A stretch of DNA of 64,000 nt, taken from positions 421,209-485,208 of the forward strand of contig NZ_JAFG01000006.1 in the NCBI RefSeq assembly GCF_000519305.1, written 5' to 3'. A program made the position numbers and the translations under genes. Shown here piece after piece: positions 9,283 through 19,497 of this stretch. The stretch is from Mesorhizobium ciceri WSM4083 (GTDB lineage: Bacteria; Pseudomonadota; Alphaproteobacteria; Rhizobiales; Rhizobiaceae). Every line of letters begins with the position of its first letter. Within the stretch, counting starts at the first letter, position 1. The notes beneath the pieces were generated by a model that worked only from the letters and a program-made list of their open reading frames with translations, searched no databases and was not told where the DNA came from.

Positions 9283-9444
9283 CTACCGCGTGCCGGCGAT
9301 GGAACGGGCTGAAAATTCCTTGATCCAGCACTGATTTTGACGCATATCCGCTGCGAACTGAGCTAAAAGTTCCGCCAGCCGGACCAGCGCCCATCGTGGA
9401 AGTGCCCCGCCAGCTGACGTCACTGCAACGGGGCCTCTTAAATC

Positions 9445-10683
9445 ATGACAGCAGAACAGATATCGCCGGACCAGCGCTATGCCGCGTTCCGCCATCGCTC
9501 CTTCCTGAGCTATTGGGCGGCGCGTTTCCTCACCACATTCGCCACCATGATCGTGTCTGTCGCGGTCGGCTGGCAGATCTATGATTTGACGCGTGATCCC
9601 TTCGATCTCGGCATTGTCGGCATCGTCCAGTTCCTGCCGTCGCTGCTCCTGGTGCTGGTCACCGGCGTCGTCGCCGATCGCTTCGGCCGCCGGCTGATCA
9701 TGGCACTGGCGACGGTAGTCGAGGCCGGCTGTGCCCTTGTTCTCCTGTACTTCACGCTGCGTGGCCTCGTCAGCCCGCTGCCAATCTTCGTTGTGCTGGC
9801 GCTGTTCGGCATGGCGCGCGCCTTTTACGGACCGGCCTCGTCGTCGCTATTCGCGAATCTGGTACCGCCGGAGGATTTCGGCAACGCGATTGCCTGGAAC
9901 TCATCCGCCTGGCAGACGGCGACTATCGTCGGCCCGGTTGCCGGCGGCCTTCTCTACGGAGTCTCGGCCGAGATCGCATATGCCGTCGCCGCTGTGTTGA
10001 TGCTTGTGGCCGGCCTGCTGATCTTCACCATCCCCAAGCCCGCGCAGCAGGGCACCACCGACAAGCCGACGATGGAAACGCTGTTTGCCGGCTTTCGCTA
10101 CATCTGGAGCGAGAAGATCGTGCTCGGCGCCATCTCACTCGACCTCTTTGCCGTGCTCCTCTCCGGCGCGTCGGCGCTGCTGCCGGTCTATGCCCGCGAC
10201 ATTCTGGAACTCGGCCCATGGGGCCTCGGCCTGCTGCGCTCGGCGCCCGGCATCGGTGCCATCTGCGTCGCGGTCTGGCTTGCCGGCCACCCGCTGCGGG
10301 ACAATGCCGGCAAGATCATGCTCGGTTTCGTCGCCGCGTTTGGCGCCTTCACGGTGCTGTTCGGTCTGTCGACCATCACCTGGCTGTCGATCGTCGCCCT
10401 CGCTGGCCTCGGCGCCACCGACATGTTCAGCGTCTACATCAGGGAAACGCTGATCCAGCTGTGGACGCCCGACGAGGTGCGCGGCCGCGTCAACGCCGTC
10501 AACCAGGTCTTTGTCGGCGCCTCCAACGAGGTCGGCGAATTCCGCGCCGGCACGATGGCCGCGCTGATCGGCACGGTGCCGGCCGTGGTGATCGGCGGCA
10601 TCGGCGCGATCGCCGTTGCCGGACTGTGGGCTTACCTCTTCCCGCAATTGCGAAAAGTTCGCCACCTCAACGGGCGAAACTGA
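9445..10683 (+). CDS. MFS transporter, DHA3 (EntS-like) family
   Basis: A 412-residue inner-membrane protein with about 12 hydrophobic segments. The loop between the second and third helices reads GVVADRFGRRL, the classic MFS motif A (G-x-x-x-D-R-x-G-R-R). The N-terminus (FRHRSFLSYWAARFLTTFA) and the pseudo-repeat in the second half fit the DHA3/enterobactin-exporter branch. The substrate is unknown; proton-driven efflux is the default expectation. It starts 163 bp after the aminotransferase. Confidence 0.87.
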   Translation: MTAEQISPDQRYAAFRHRSFLSYWAARFLTTFATMIVSVAVGWQIYDLTRDPFDLGIVGIVQFLPSLLLVLVTGVVADRFGRRLIMALATVVEAGCALVLLYFTLRGLVSPLPIFVVLALFGMARAFYGPASSSLFANLVPPEDFGNAIAWNSSAWQTATIVGPVAGGLLYGVSAEIAYAVAAVLMLVAGLLIFTIPKPAQQGTTDKPTMETLFAGFRYIWSEKIVLGAISLDLFAVLLSGASALLPVYARDILELGPWGLGLLRSAPGIGAICVAVWLAGHPLRDNAGKIMLGFVAAFGAFTVLFGLSTITWLSIVALAGLGATDMFSVYIRETLIQLWTPDEVRGRVNAVNQVFVGASNEVGEFRAGTMAALIGTVPAVVIGGIGAIAVAGLWAYLFPQLRKVRHLNGRN

Positions 10684-10734
10684 TCTTCCCACGGTTGACA
10701 GCCGACATGCCTCGCCCATGCCACAGGAGCTCTC

Positions 10735-11043
10735 ATGATCACTTGCTACCTGAAATATGTCATTGACCCCTACAAGCTTGCCGAATTCGAAGACTATGGC
10801 CGTCGCTGGATAGCTCTGGTCAATCGCCTCGGCGGAAACCATCACGGCTATTTCCTTCCGAGCGAGGGGGCGAGCAATATCGCTTTTGCCATGTTCAGCT
10901 TCCCGAGCCTCGCCGACTACGAGGTCTATCGTAAGCGTATGGCTGCCGACCCTGAATGCCAGGAAGTGTTTGAAATGGAAAAACGCAATCGCAGCATTCT
11001 CAGCTACGAGCGCAGCTTCCTGCGGCCGGTGCTCGAACCTTGA
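10735..11043 (+). CDS. NIPSNAP-family protein
   Basis: A 102-residue protein with the NIPSNAP (dimeric alpha-beta barrel) pattern: MITCYLKYVIDPYKLAEFEDYGRRW at the N-terminus and FSFPSLADYEVYRKRMAADPE in the middle. The biochemical role of bacterial NIPSNAP proteins is not established. It starts 52 bp after the MFS gene, preceded by CAGGAGCTCTC. A palindromic intergenic repeat begins directly at its stop codon. Confidence 0.85.
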   Translation: MITCYLKYVIDPYKLAEFEDYGRRWIALVNRLGGNHHGYFLPSEGASNIAFAMFSFPSLADYEVYRKRMAADPECQEVFEMEKRNRSILSYERSFLRPVLEP

Positions 11044-11146
11044 TGCATGTCGCCTAGAAGTGGCCCCGGTTTTGGGAGACCGACATGCATAAAGACAAAG
11101 ACCTAAAGCGCGGCGCCTGAATCCGTTCAAACGCGACGCGCTTTAG
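11043..11146. repeat. Palindromic rhizobial intergenic repeat, about 104 bp
   Basis: Two nested dyads: ATGCATGTCG with CGACATGCAT, then CTAAAGCGC with GCGCTTTAG. I recognise the general sequence (AAGTGGCCCCGGTTTTGGG between the first arms) from intergenic regions of Mesorhizobium-like genomes. It fills the whole gap between two convergent genes, touching the NIPSNAP stop on one side and the amidotransferase stop on the other, so it may serve as a two-way terminator. Confidence 0.7.
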
Positions 11147-11860
11147 CTATCTGCTCGGCTTGCCGAAAATCATCCGCAGGAACTCGTCCAGCCAGCGCTT
11201 GAGATGCATGTCCCAGATCAGCCTGCCGCCGAGATGATCGCGGCCGGGCTGGGCACCGGGCAATTCGAAGCGATGCGCGCCGCGCACCACCCAGCGCTGC
11301 ATCATCACCCTGGTCAGTTCGCCATGGAACTGGATGCCCCAGGCATTGTCGCCGTAACGGAAGGCTTGGTTGGGATAGGTTTCGGCCGTGGCCAGCAGCG
11401 TCGCGTCCCTGGGCAGCGAAAAACCCTCGCGGTGGAACTGGTAGACCATTTCCGGCCAGTGCATCAGTTGCTTGCCGGCTTCGGTCGCTTTCAGCGGATA
11501 CCAGCCAACCTCGACCAGCCCTTCACCGTGACCCTCGACCTTGCCGCCGAGACAGTTGACCAGCATCTGCGCGCCGAGACAGATGCCGAGACATGGCCGG
11601 TTCTCCCTCAGCGGTATTTCCAGCCAGTTGGTTTCGCGGCGAACGAACTCGTCCTCGTCATTGGCGCTCATCGGGCCGCCGAACACCACCGTGCCGGCGT
11701 GGTCGTCCAGTGTTTCGGGCAAGGCGTCGCCAAGCGGCGGCCGGCGGATATCGAGGTCGAACCCTTCTTCCAGCAACATGTGGCCGACACGCCCCGGGCT
11801 CGAACTCTCCTGATGCAGCACGATCAGTATCTTTGGCTTCGAACTCGTTTGGCGCGGCAT
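11147..11860 (-). CDS. Class I glutamine amidotransferase (GuaA-like GATase1 domain)
   Basis: A 237-residue stand-alone GATase1 domain. The nucleophile Cys sits in PCLGICLGAQMLV and the His-x-Glu of the triad in WGIQFHGELT. FGGPMSANDEDEF matches the GMP-synthase-like branch of hydrolases. Partner and substrate are unknown. It lies 15 bp downstream of the TerB gene at the end of the heme-cluster strand, so it may be co-transcribed. Its stop codon abuts an intergenic repeat. Confidence 0.85.
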   Translation of the reverse strand: MPRQTSSKPKILIVLHQESSSPGRVGHMLLEEGFDLDIRRPPLGDALPETLDDHAGTVVFGGPMSANDEDEFVRRETNWLEIPLRENRPCLGICLGAQMLVNCLGGKVEGHGEGLVEVGWYPLKATEAGKQLMHWPEMVYQFHREGFSLPRDATLLATAETYPNQAFRYGDNAWGIQFHGELTRVMMQRWVVRGAHRFELPGAQPGRDHLGGRLIWDMHLKRWLDEFLRMIFGKPSR

Positions 11861-11875
11861 GGGAAGGCGAAGATC

Positions 11876-12355
11876 CTATTCGTCGCTCGATGTTCCGGTG
11901 GCGCCGGGCGCGTGCGCCGCTGCCTTGCGGCGCGCCTCGACGCGATCATGGCGTTCGACGCCGATCAGCTCGGCGACGCGCCAGACGGTGTTGTCCTCGA
12001 GCTCGTGCAACTCGCCGTCAGCATAGACGATTTCCCACATCAGGCCGATGAAGGCCTTGCGCGCATCGGCATCGAGATGGCGCTTCAGGACGCTGGTGAA
12101 GGCATAGAGATCGATCGCCTCATTGTCGGCCCGCTCGCCGGCGGCGGCGAGCGCTTCAAGTTCGGCGCCACTGATCGAATAGCTCTCCGCCAGCACCGCC
12201 TTGAACCGCTCCCACTCGACATCCTGGCGCACGCCATCGGCATTCATCACATGGTAGAGCAGCGCCGAGGCGGCGATGCGCGGATCGTCCGTACTGGCAC
12301 GCGTGCCGGCGCCGGCCGGCAAATCCCTGAGAAACGACAGAACGCGTTCAAACAT
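11876..12355 (-). CDS. TerB-family (tellurite-resistance-like) protein
   Basis: A 159-residue, all-helical protein. The segment RIAASALLYHVMNADGVRQDVEW and the second half FIGLMWEIVYADGELHELEDNTVWRVAELIGV show the repeated A-D-G-x-x acidic pattern of the TerB domain, thought to bind metal. The start was chosen at MFERVLSF, after GGACCT; a start five codons upstream is possible. It follows hemY by 36 bp. Tellurite resistance itself is not implied, as these single-domain proteins are widespread. Confidence 0.8.
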   Translation of the reverse strand: MFERVLSFLRDLPAGAGTRASTDDPRIAASALLYHVMNADGVRQDVEWERFKAVLAESYSISGAELEALAAAGERADNEAIDLYAFTSVLKRHLDADARKAFIGLMWEIVYADGELHELEDNTVWRVAELIGVERHDRVEARRKAAAHAPGATGTSSDE

Positions 12356-12391
12356 AGGTCCATACCCCAACGGCCTGACGGCCTGCCCAAC

Positions 12392-13996
12392 TCAAAACAA
12401 CCGAAACCGGCGCGGCGATTTCTCCGCTTCCTCGTCCGGATCGACGCCCGGATCGTCCGGCAACCGCGCAAGCTCCTCGGCCGGCTCGACGCCCTCGGCA
12501 TCGCTCGGCACCGCGGCGAAGGCCGCTGCCGTGATCGGCCTGACATGATCTTCTTCGCGACTTTCAGCTTGCTTGCCCGCCGACGTCTCGCCACCGGCGT
12601 CATCGATCACCCCGGCCGGCCTTTTTTCGCTCGTCGGCTTTGGCAATGCTTCGATGACCGGCGCCGCACTGGCTGGCATGTCATCATGGCTGTCGATCAA
12701 CTGGCCAAGACGCTCCATCGGCGCACGCCACTCGAAGGCGTCGAGCCGGCCGGTGATCGGCGACACTGGCGCCCAGCGTTCCGACACCACGCCGTCTGCG
12801 ACCCAGGCCGGATCGCGCGGCGCCCGCACCGCCCTGGACAAAAGCTGCCGCACCTTGCCCTGATCGCCGGTTTCGGCCTCCTCGATGTCTGCGAGCAGCA
12901 GATAGGCGCCCTCGCGGCGGTCCATCCGGATCGCCGCCTCGGCCTCCCGGCGGGCGGTCGGGAAATCCTGCGCGTCGAGCGCGGCGCGCGCCACCGTCAT
13001 CGACGATTCGGCGTGGTTCTTCTTCATTTCCTGCAGCTTCTTCGCCCGGTTGAGGCGGTCGAGCACGGCGTCGCCCGGCCTTGCATGGGTATAGAGCTCG
13101 GCGACCTCCGGATGCGGCTCGGCCTTCCAGGCCGCCTCGAGTATCTTCGAGCCCTTGCGCACATCGTTCTGCTTGAACAATGCGGCCGCGGCGGCAACGG
13201 CGGCGGGGGCGAAGTCGGGCCTAAGCTTGTTGGCCTCGATCGCCGCCGTCCTGGCGGCGGCGGGATCGCTGTCGGCAAGCGCCTGCGCCTTGGCGGTCAA
13301 CAGCACGGCGCGGCGGCGGTTGGCGGCATCGCGTTCGATCTGCCGTGTCGATTTCTGCGCGTCGACCAGTTTCAGGGCGCCGTCCCAGTCGCCGCGCGCG
13401 GTCAGCTCTTCCAGCGTCGATTCCGCCGCCCAGGCCAGCTGCGGCGCCATCACCGCGGCACGGCCGGCATAATGCCTGGCGGCGTTGCGGTCGCCGAGCC
13501 GTTCGGCTTCCAGATAAAGCCCGCGCAAACCCAGCAGCCGCATCTCGGGATCGTCGAGCATGCTCTCGAACTTCTGCCGTGCGCCTTCATGATCGCCTTC
13601 GAGCAGCGACGCCTGCGCTTCCAGCAGGTGGATCAGCGGCTCCTGGTCGGAACGGATCAGCTTGGCGGCTTCCTTGGTCTTCTTGCGGGCCAGCGCGCCA
13701 TCACCGGCGCCGGCGGCAATCATTCCGGTCGACAGCGCCTGATAGCCACGGTCGCGGCGGCGGACACGGAAATAGCGCGAGATGGTGTAGGGGCTGTTCC
13801 ACAGCGACTTGAGCAGCCACCACAGGATCATCACTGCGGCGACCACGGCAACGACGGCCACCGCCGCCACCATCAGGCTGACCTGGTATTGATAGCCGTT
13901 GAAAGTGACGACCATGTCGCCCGGCCGGTCGGCCAGCCAGGCAAAGCCCAGCCCGAGCGCGAAAACGACGATGAGGAAGGCGAGCAGGCGGATCAT
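12392..13996 (-). CDS. hemY: HemY-like TPR protein of the heme cluster
   Basis: A 534-residue membrane-anchored protein. Two N-terminal hydrophobic helices (MIRLLAFLIVVFALGLGFAWLA and a second near residues 40-62) form the HemY_N region, then TPR-like helices run to about residue 430. The C-terminus is disordered, acidic and Pro-rich. HemY lies next to hemC-hemD in many alpha- and gammaproteobacteria; its molecular role is not settled. It is not the protoporphyrinogen oxidase that shares the symbol in Gram-positives. It starts 10 bp after the mitofilin-like gene, so the two are coupled. Confidence 0.88.
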   Translation of the reverse strand: MIRLLAFLIVVFALGLGFAWLADRPGDMVVTFNGYQYQVSLMVAAVAVVAVVAAVMILWWLLKSLWNSPYTISRYFRVRRRDRGYQALSTGMIAAGAGDGALARKKTKEAAKLIRSDQEPLIHLLEAQASLLEGDHEGARQKFESMLDDPEMRLLGLRGLYLEAERLGDRNAARHYAGRAAVMAPQLAWAAESTLEELTARGDWDGALKLVDAQKSTRQIERDAANRRRAVLLTAKAQALADSDPAAARTAAIEANKLRPDFAPAAVAAAAALFKQNDVRKGSKILEAAWKAEPHPEVAELYTHARPGDAVLDRLNRAKKLQEMKKNHAESSMTVARAALDAQDFPTARREAEAAIRMDRREGAYLLLADIEEAETGDQGKVRQLLSRAVRAPRDPAWVADGVVSERWAPVSPITGRLDAFEWRAPMERLGQLIDSHDDMPASAAPVIEALPKPTSEKRPAGVIDDAGGETSAGKQAESREEDHVRPITAAAFAAVPSDAEGVEPAEELARLPDDPGVDPDEEAEKSPRRFRLF

Positions 13997-14006
13997 TGTG
14001 TTGCCC

Positions 14007-15503
14007 TCATGCCTTCATCGCGCCCGAGATCAGCGCATCAACCTGGGTTTCGACCTCGATGCGTGACTTCAGTTTCCCGGCAAAGTCGGCACCAGCGGCC
14101 TTGGCGGCCTCGGGCAGCGTTTCATACTCGCTGAGTGCCTTGGCGTAGTCGCCCTGGTTGACCGCCGCCTCCATGCGCGCGACGGTTTCCGGTGCGCCGG
14201 CGCCTTCGACGGCGCCGATCGGCCTGACCTTGACCAGCGATTCGGCGCTCGACAGAAGGCTCTGAACGAAGCCGGCATTCTCATCGACAGGCGTCGCGGC
14301 TGTGATCATGGCATTGGCGGCGGCATCAGCCTGCGATGTGATCTCGGCGCGGGTTGGAACGCCCTTCTCAGCATAGGGGCGCAGTGCCGCAAGCTGCGGC
14401 GCATCGGGCGAAATCGCTGCGAGGGTTTCGAGTTCGGCCGAAAACGGCCCGCCACGCTCCAGCGCCGCCTTCAAGGCCGACGCCGCGATGGCAAGCGCGA
14501 TCTTCGGCTGCCCCGCCGCCGCCTCGACCTTGCCGGACAGCTGCGACACGGACTGCTCCAGCGCCGTCAGCCGGCCCTCCTGCGCGGTCGTAGCCTCGCC
14601 GGCCGACTTCACCAGCGCGTCGAGGCCTGCCAGTTTCTCGTTAAGCGGACCGAGATCGACCGGTGCCGAGCTGCCGGCCTTGCCGAGCGCGGCGACCGCC
14701 GTCTCGATCTGCGCGACCTTGTCGCCCAGTGCGGCGACCCCGGCCGCGTCGCCTGCTCCACCTTTCTCGACAGCCGATTTCAGCGCCGCCACATCGGCCT
14801 TGACCTGTTCAAGGCCCGAGGACAGGCCGACCATCTTCGCCGCTCCATCGCCGTTGCCGCCGGCGTCCTTCAAACCGGCGATTTCGGTCTTCAGCGAGGC
14901 GATGTCACCGTTGACACTGTCGAGCGAGACGCCGGCACCGGAACCCGGCGCGCCGAGCAGGCCGGCAAATTGCAGCCCGCCGGCGCCGACCAGCGCGATG
15001 ACGCCGCCGATGATGCCTGCGGCGATGCCGTTGAGGCCGCCACGCTTTTCAGGGGCTGGCGCCATTTTCTCGTCCCGTGTCTCGGTTTTTGCCTTGTTGC
15101 CGTCGGTCTGCGTGCGCTTCGCCGATGCGTCGTCGAAACTGTAGTCGAAGGTTTTGGTTTTTCCGGCCGGCTCGTCGGACGATCCGGGCTCGTCGGACGA
15201 TCCGGGATAGGGGAGTTCAGCCTCGCTGCCGGTCTTTGTTGCTGCTGCCTGTGGCTGCTCCGGTTCGGCCCGTGCATCGGCATGCTCCCAGGGCTCGAGA
15301 TCGGTCTGGTCGGCATGAACCGGCTCTTCGGGAATCTCGGGCTGCGAAGCGTTCGCTGCTTCCTCGGCCTTCGCCTCGTCTGTCTGAGCCTCCTGCGTGG
15401 CGGCGTCCTCGTCGGCGATGCGTGAGACGGCGCCCGGCTCGAGATCGATGGTCACCGGCTCGCGGCGGCTTTTCGAGTGTCGCATCTTCGGCGTCTTGAC
15501 CAT
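14007..15503 (-). CDS. Mitofilin-like / COG4223 membrane protein
   Basis: A 498-residue protein with three parts. The first 150 residues are acidic, low in complexity and cytosolic. A single membrane helix follows (GIAAGIIGGVIALVGAGGLQFAGLL). A long periplasmic coiled coil, rich in Ala, Leu and Lys, ends in a helical C-terminal domain. This is the alphaproteobacterial relative of mitofilin/Mic60 found between hemD and hemY, thought to shape membranes or span the envelope. The start was set at MVKTPKMRHSK. An imperfect repeat of PGSSDEP lies in the N-terminal part. Confidence 0.82.
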   Translation of the reverse strand: MVKTPKMRHSKSRREPVTIDLEPGAVSRIADEDAATQEAQTDEAKAEEAANASQPEIPEEPVHADQTDLEPWEHADARAEPEQPQAAATKTGSEAELPYPGSSDEPGSSDEPAGKTKTFDYSFDDASAKRTQTDGNKAKTETRDEKMAPAPEKRGGLNGIAAGIIGGVIALVGAGGLQFAGLLGAPGSGAGVSLDSVNGDIASLKTEIAGLKDAGGNGDGAAKMVGLSSGLEQVKADVAALKSAVEKGGAGDAAGVAALGDKVAQIETAVAALGKAGSSAPVDLGPLNEKLAGLDALVKSAGEATTAQEGRLTALEQSVSQLSGKVEAAAGQPKIALAIAASALKAALERGGPFSAELETLAAISPDAPQLAALRPYAEKGVPTRAEITSQADAAANAMITAATPVDENAGFVQSLLSSAESLVKVRPIGAVEGAGAPETVARMEAAVNQGDYAKALSEYETLPEAAKAAGADFAGKLKSRIEVETQVDALISGAMKA

Positions 15504-15613
15504 GCCTGGGCTCCGCACAATTCGCTTCGTCTCAACGCCTGGCGGCGCATGATGGTTCAGAAAGGGTCTAGCACATCACCAAGCGGTGAAAAGGGGCGGT
15601 GTGATGACGCGGC

Positions 15614-16330
15614 TCAGCGCGGCGCCTGCAAAAGCGCCAGCAGTGCCTCCTCGTCAGGCTGCGCGGCAATGCGGATTCTTTCGCTGGCGGCATCGTCGAA
15701 CGCTGCGGCGATGCGCGTGGAAAGCGCAAAAACCCATGTTTTTTCGAAGAGAACGCGCAGAGCGGGCCGTTTTGCCAAGGTCTGCATCGCCGAGGCCGCC
15801 TTGGCTGAGTAGAGCAATATCGCGTCGGCAGGTTGCCCTGACAGGCGTTCGAGGATGACTTCGTCCGAATACCCCACTGCCAGCGTGTCATAGGTCTCGA
15901 CCGCATGGACCCGAACGCCCGCTGTCTTGAGCCTCTGTTCGAACGCCGGAAAACGCACGCGCCCGCAGAGATAGACAATCGTCTTTCCAGAAAAATCGGC
16001 AGCGAGACTGTCGGCCAGCGCCGCCGCATCGCCCGCGCCTTCACGGACCGAAAAAAAACCCGCTTGACGCGCCGCTTGCGCCGTCCTTTTGCCGACCGCA
16101 TGACAAGGCAAGGCGGCAAGCGTCGCGATGACTTCTTCCGGCGCATGGCGCATGGCATTGGCGCTTGTGACGGCCACCGCGACGGCATCGTCAGGGATGA
16201 GTGCGGCGGCGACAGGCAACGCCTTTGTTTCGGTCAGGGGCAAAAGAACCGGCTGAAAACCCGTCTCCTCAAGCCGATGCGCAGTGCGCGAAGCACCCGG
16301 TTCCGGCCTGGTCACCAGGACGCGAAGCAT
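15614..16330 (-). CDS. hemD: Uroporphyrinogen-III synthase
   Basis: A 238-residue enzyme that cyclises hydroxymethylbilane to uroporphyrinogen III. The N-terminus MLRVLVTRPEPGASRTA is typical, as are VAVTSANAMRHA and AILLYSAKAASAM, the two equivalent positions of the bilobal fold. Sequence conservation in this family is low, so the assignment leans on context: its ATG starts one base after the hemC stop. A longer in-frame start would run into hemC. Confidence 0.9.
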   Translation of the reverse strand: MLRVLVTRPEPGASRTAHRLEETGFQPVLLPLTETKALPVAAALIPDDAVAVAVTSANAMRHAPEEVIATLAALPCHAVGKRTAQAARQAGFFSVREGAGDAAALADSLAADFSGKTIVYLCGRVRFPAFEQRLKTAGVRVHAVETYDTLAVGYSDEVILERLSGQPADAILLYSAKAASAMQTLAKRPALRVLFEKTWVFALSTRIAAAFDDAASERIRIAAQPDEEALLALLQAPR

Positions 16331-16331
16331 T

Positions 16332-17258
16332 TCAGAGCCAGCCGTCGAAGAACTTTTCGCCGGCCTTGGCGCGCACGCTCCGGGCCGCTTCACCGCCGAT
16401 GCGGGCGGCGTCTTGCGCCGGTCCCTGCAGCTCGACCGTGTGCGACTGCGTGCCGTCGGGCGAGATGATCAGCCCGGCAAAAGACAGTTTTCCGGCCTCG
16501 ATCGTCCCATAGCCGGCGATCGGCGTGCGGCAGGAGCCATCGAGCGCCGCCAGGAAGGCACGCTCGCAGGCCAGCGCCTGGCCGGTCGGCACATCATGGA
16601 CGGCTGCCAGCATCTTTTCGACATCGCGGTCGCCGATACGGGTTTCGATGCCGATCGCGCCTTGCCCCGGAGCCGGCGGGAAGACATCGAGCGGTATCAG
16701 ATCGGTGACGACATGCTCGAGCCCCAGCCGCTTCAGCCCGGCATAGGCCAGGATCGTGCCGGCGGCGACGCCTTCGTCGAGCTTGCGCAGCCGCGTCTGC
16801 ACATTGCCGCGGAACATCACCACGTCGAGATCCGGCCGCATCCGGCGGATCAGCGCTTGCCGCCGCAGCGACGACGAGCCGACTTTCGCCCCGCGCGGCA
16901 GTTCGGCGATCGTCTTCGCCGCCTTGCCGACAAAGGCGTCGCGTGCATCCTCGCGCGGCAGGAAGGCCGAGAGTTCGAGACCATCGGGCAGTTGCGTCGG
17001 CATGTCCTTCGACGAATGCACGGCGATGTCGATCCGGCCCGCCAGCAGCGCCTCCTCGATCTCCTTGGTGAACAGGCCCTTGCCGCCGGCTTCCGACAGC
17101 GGCCGGTCCTGGATCCGGTCGCCGCTGGTCGAAATGACGACGACCTCGAACGCTTCTGCCGGCATGTCATGCGCCGCCATCAGCCGCGCCTGCGTTTCAT
17201 GCGCCTGTGCCAGCGCCAGCGGGCTGCCGCGTGTTCCGATTCTCAAGATTGTTTGCAT
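16332..17258 (-). CDS. hemC: Hydroxymethylbilane synthase (porphobilinogen deaminase)
   Basis: A 308-residue enzyme that joins four porphobilinogens. The signature [18 protein letters not shown] gives the start. The dipyrromethane-cofactor Cys is in [13 protein letters not shown], and the substrate-binding stretch [15 protein letters not shown] carries the catalytic Asp. It is the first gene of the heme cluster and is divergent to tsaD, with about 98 bp between starts. Confidence 0.96.
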   Translation of the reverse strand: MQTILRIGTRGSPLALAQAHETQARLMAAHDMPAEAFEVVVISTSGDRIQDRPLSEAGGKGLFTKEIEEALLAGRIDIAVHSSKDMPTQLPDGLELSAFLPREDARDAFVGKAAKTIAELPRGAKVGSSSLRRQALIRRMRPDLDVVMFRGNVQTRLRKLDEGVAAGTILAYAGLKRLGLEHVVTDLIPLDVFPPAPGQGAIGIETRIGDRDVEKMLAAVHDVPTGQALACERAFLAALDGSCRTPIAGYGTIEAGKLSFAGLIISPDGTQSHTVELQGPAQDAARIGGEAARSVRAKAGEKFFDGWL

Positions 17259-17356
17259 GGCGCGCAGTCCGTGATAACCCCCCGGCAAGCGAGGCTTTTC
17301 CGGGGTTCTCCTAACGGGGAAAGCCCCATGATACAATCTTTAGGGACAGCGACGAA

Positions 17357-18445
17357 TTGATCCGCGTGCTGGGCATAGAGACGAGTTGTGACGAGACCGC
17401 CGCCAGCGTGGTGGCCATCGACGGCGACGCCGCGCCAAAAATCCTGTCCAACATCGTGCTCAGCCAGATCGAGGAGCATGCCGCGTTCGGCGGTGTCGTG
17501 CCGGAAATCGCCGCGCGCGCCCATGTCGAGGCGCTGGACGGCATCATCGAGGCGGCGCTTGCCGATTCGGGCACAGCACTCGCCGATATCGACGCGATTG
17601 CCGCCACCGCCGGCCCCGGCCTTGTCGGCGGGCTGATCGTCGGGCTGATGACCGCCAAGGCAATCGCCGCGGCGGCGAACAAACCGCTGATCGCCATCAA
17701 TCACCTCGAAGGCCATGCGCTGACCGCAAGGCTGACCGACGGGCTCGACTTTCCCTATCTCTTGCTGCTGGTCTCCGGCGGCCATACGCAAATCGTCGCC
17801 GTGCGGGGAGTCGGCGATTACCAGCGCTGGGCAACGACCATCGACGACGCGCTCGGCGAAGCCTTCGACAAGACGGCCAAGATGCTCGGCCTGCCCTATC
17901 CCGGCGGACCGAATGTCGAAAAGGCGGCACAGGCCGGCAATGCCTCGCGCTTTGCCTTTCCGCGTCCGATGAAGGGCTCGGCCCAGCCCGACTTCTCCTT
18001 CTCCGGCCTAAAGACCGCCGTGCGCCAGGCGGCGAGCGCCATTGCGCCGCTGAGCGACCAGGACGTCGCCGACGTCTGTGCCTCCTTCCAGGCGGCGGTC
18101 GCCGATGCGCTGGCCGACCGCGTTTCTCGCGCGCTGTCGCGCTTTCGCAAGACATTTCCCGGCACGAAAGACCCGGCCCTCGTCGTTGCCGGTGGTGTCG
18201 CCGCCAACCGCGCGATCAAGACCATGCTGGAGCGGCTCTGTGCCGAGACCGGCTTCACCTTCATTGCACCACCGCTGAAGCTTTGCACCGACAATGCGGC
18301 GATGATCGCCTGGGCCGGCATCGAGCGGCTGCGCGCCGGCATGGCGCAGGAGAACGGCTTCGATTTCGTGCCGCGCTCGCGCTGGCCGCTGGATAGCATA
18401 TCGGCGCCGATGGTCGGCTCCGGCCGGCGCGGAGCCAAGGCATGA
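17357..18445 (+). CDS. tsaD: tRNA N6-adenosine threonylcarbamoyltransferase
   Basis: A 362-residue subunit that transfers the threonylcarbamoyl group to A37 of ANN-decoding tRNAs. Features: [16 protein letters not shown] at the N-terminus, the iron-binding [11 protein letters not shown] and the nucleotide-binding [13 protein letters not shown], with the C-terminal [10 protein letters not shown]. The most plausible start is TTG (17357), reading M-I-R-V-L-G; no in-frame ATG is nearby. The stop overlaps the gpsA start by four bases. Confidence 0.95.
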   Translation: MIRVLGIETSCDETAASVVAIDGDAAPKILSNIVLSQIEEHAAFGGVVPEIAARAHVEALDGIIEAALADSGTALADIDAIAATAGPGLVGGLIVGLMTAKAIAAAANKPLIAINHLEGHALTARLTDGLDFPYLLLLVSGGHTQIVAVRGVGDYQRWATTIDDALGEAFDKTAKMLGLPYPGGPNVEKAAQAGNASRFAFPRPMKGSAQPDFSFSGLKTAVRQAASAIAPLSDQDVADVCASFQAAVADALADRVSRALSRFRKTFPGTKDPALVVAGGVAANRAIKTMLERLCAETGFTFIAPPLKLCTDNAAMIAWAGIERLRAGMAQENGFDFVPRSRWPLDSISAPMVGSGRRGAKA

Positions 18446-19464
18446 ACGAGCGGGCAATGAACGGCAACGACACCGCGCCAACCGGCTGGCGCGTTGCCGT
18501 GCTCGGCGGCGGGGCCTGGGGCACTGCCTTGGCTTTGGCCATGCTGCGCGCCGGGCATTTCGTCCGCCTTTACGCGCGCGACCCGGAGACCGTGGCCGCG
18601 ATCGACCGCGGCGAAAATCCACGCTATCTGCCGGGCATTACGCTCCAGCCCGGCATCGTGGCGACGAGCAACATCCAGGCCGCGCTCGACGGTGCCGATT
18701 GCGTGCTGGCGGTGACGCCGGCGCAGTCGCTGCGGACTACGCTGGCGGCAGCGAAGGACCATATGCCGGCCGGTATCCCGCTGGTTCTGTGTGCCAAGGG
18801 CATCGAAAGCGAGACCGGCGCCTTGCTGTCGGCGATCGTCGAAGAAATCCTGCCGCTCAATCCGGTTGCCGCTCTGTCGGGTCCGAGCTTCGCCACCGAC
18901 GTCGCCCGCGGCCTGCCGACGGCCGTTGTGGTCGCCGCCCGCGACGAGGCATTGGCCGCCGATCTCGCCGCCCGCTTTTCCGCTGAAAACCTGCGCTGCT
19001 ATTCGAACGACGACCTGATCGGCGTCGAGATCGGCGGCGCCTTGAAGAACGTCTTCGCCATTGCCGCAGGTGCTGTCACTGGCGCGGGTCTCGGCGCCAG
19101 CGCCCAGGCCGCCATGGTGACGCGCGGCTTTGTCGAATTGCGCCGCATCGGCGCCGCCTTCGGCGCCAGGCCCGAAACGCTGATGGGGCTTTCCGGCCTT
19201 GGCGACCTGCTGCTGACCTGCTCGTCCACCCAGTCGCGCAATTTCGCCTATGGGTTGGCGCTCGGGCAAGGCAAGCCGCTTGCCGGATTGCCGCTCGCCG
19301 AAGGCGTGCCGACGGCGGCGATCGCTGCCCGCATCGCCACCGAGCGCAACATCGACGCGCCGATCATTGCCGCCGTCGCCGCCATACTGGAGGGTGCCAT
19401 CACCGTCCGGCAGGCTGTGACGGCCTTGATGACCCGGCCGCTGAAGACCGAAACCAACGATTGA
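18442..19464 (+). CDS. gpsA: Glycerol-3-phosphate dehydrogenase, NAD(P)+
   Basis: A 340-residue enzyme that makes sn-glycerol 3-phosphate from dihydroxyacetone phosphate for phospholipids. The Rossmann motif is [12 protein letters not shown] (residues about 19-30). [11 protein letters not shown] and the catalytic Lys in [15 protein letters not shown] are intact. The ATG overlaps the tsaD stop (ATGA), so the pair is translationally coupled, an arrangement common in Rhizobiales. Confidence 0.96.
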   Translation: MNERAMNGNDTAPTGWRVAVLGGGAWGTALALAMLRAGHFVRLYARDPETVAAIDRGENPRYLPGITLQPGIVATSNIQAALDGADCVLAVTPAQSLRTTLAAAKDHMPAGIPLVLCAKGIESETGALLSAIVEEILPLNPVAALSGPSFATDVARGLPTAVVVAARDEALAADLAARFSAENLRCYSNDDLIGVEIGGALKNVFAIAAGAVTGAGLGASAQAAMVTRGFVELRRIGAAFGARPETLMGLSGLGDLLLTCSSTQSRNFAYGLALGQGKPLAGLPLAEGVPTAAIAARIATERNIDAPIIAAVAAILEGAITVRQAVTALMTRPLKTETND

Positions 19465-19497
19465 TCCCCACGACTTTGAACGATCAGGAGAAAAAAG

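Noticed and set aside
11876..12355. Tellurite resistance determinant
   Set aside because: A lone TerB domain without terC, terD or other ter genes does not support this phenotype.
11204..14134. A 976-codon open frame on the plus strand
   Set aside because: It is antisense to the amidotransferase, TerB and hemY genes; its translation has no domain and reflects high GC content, while the minus-strand products match known families.
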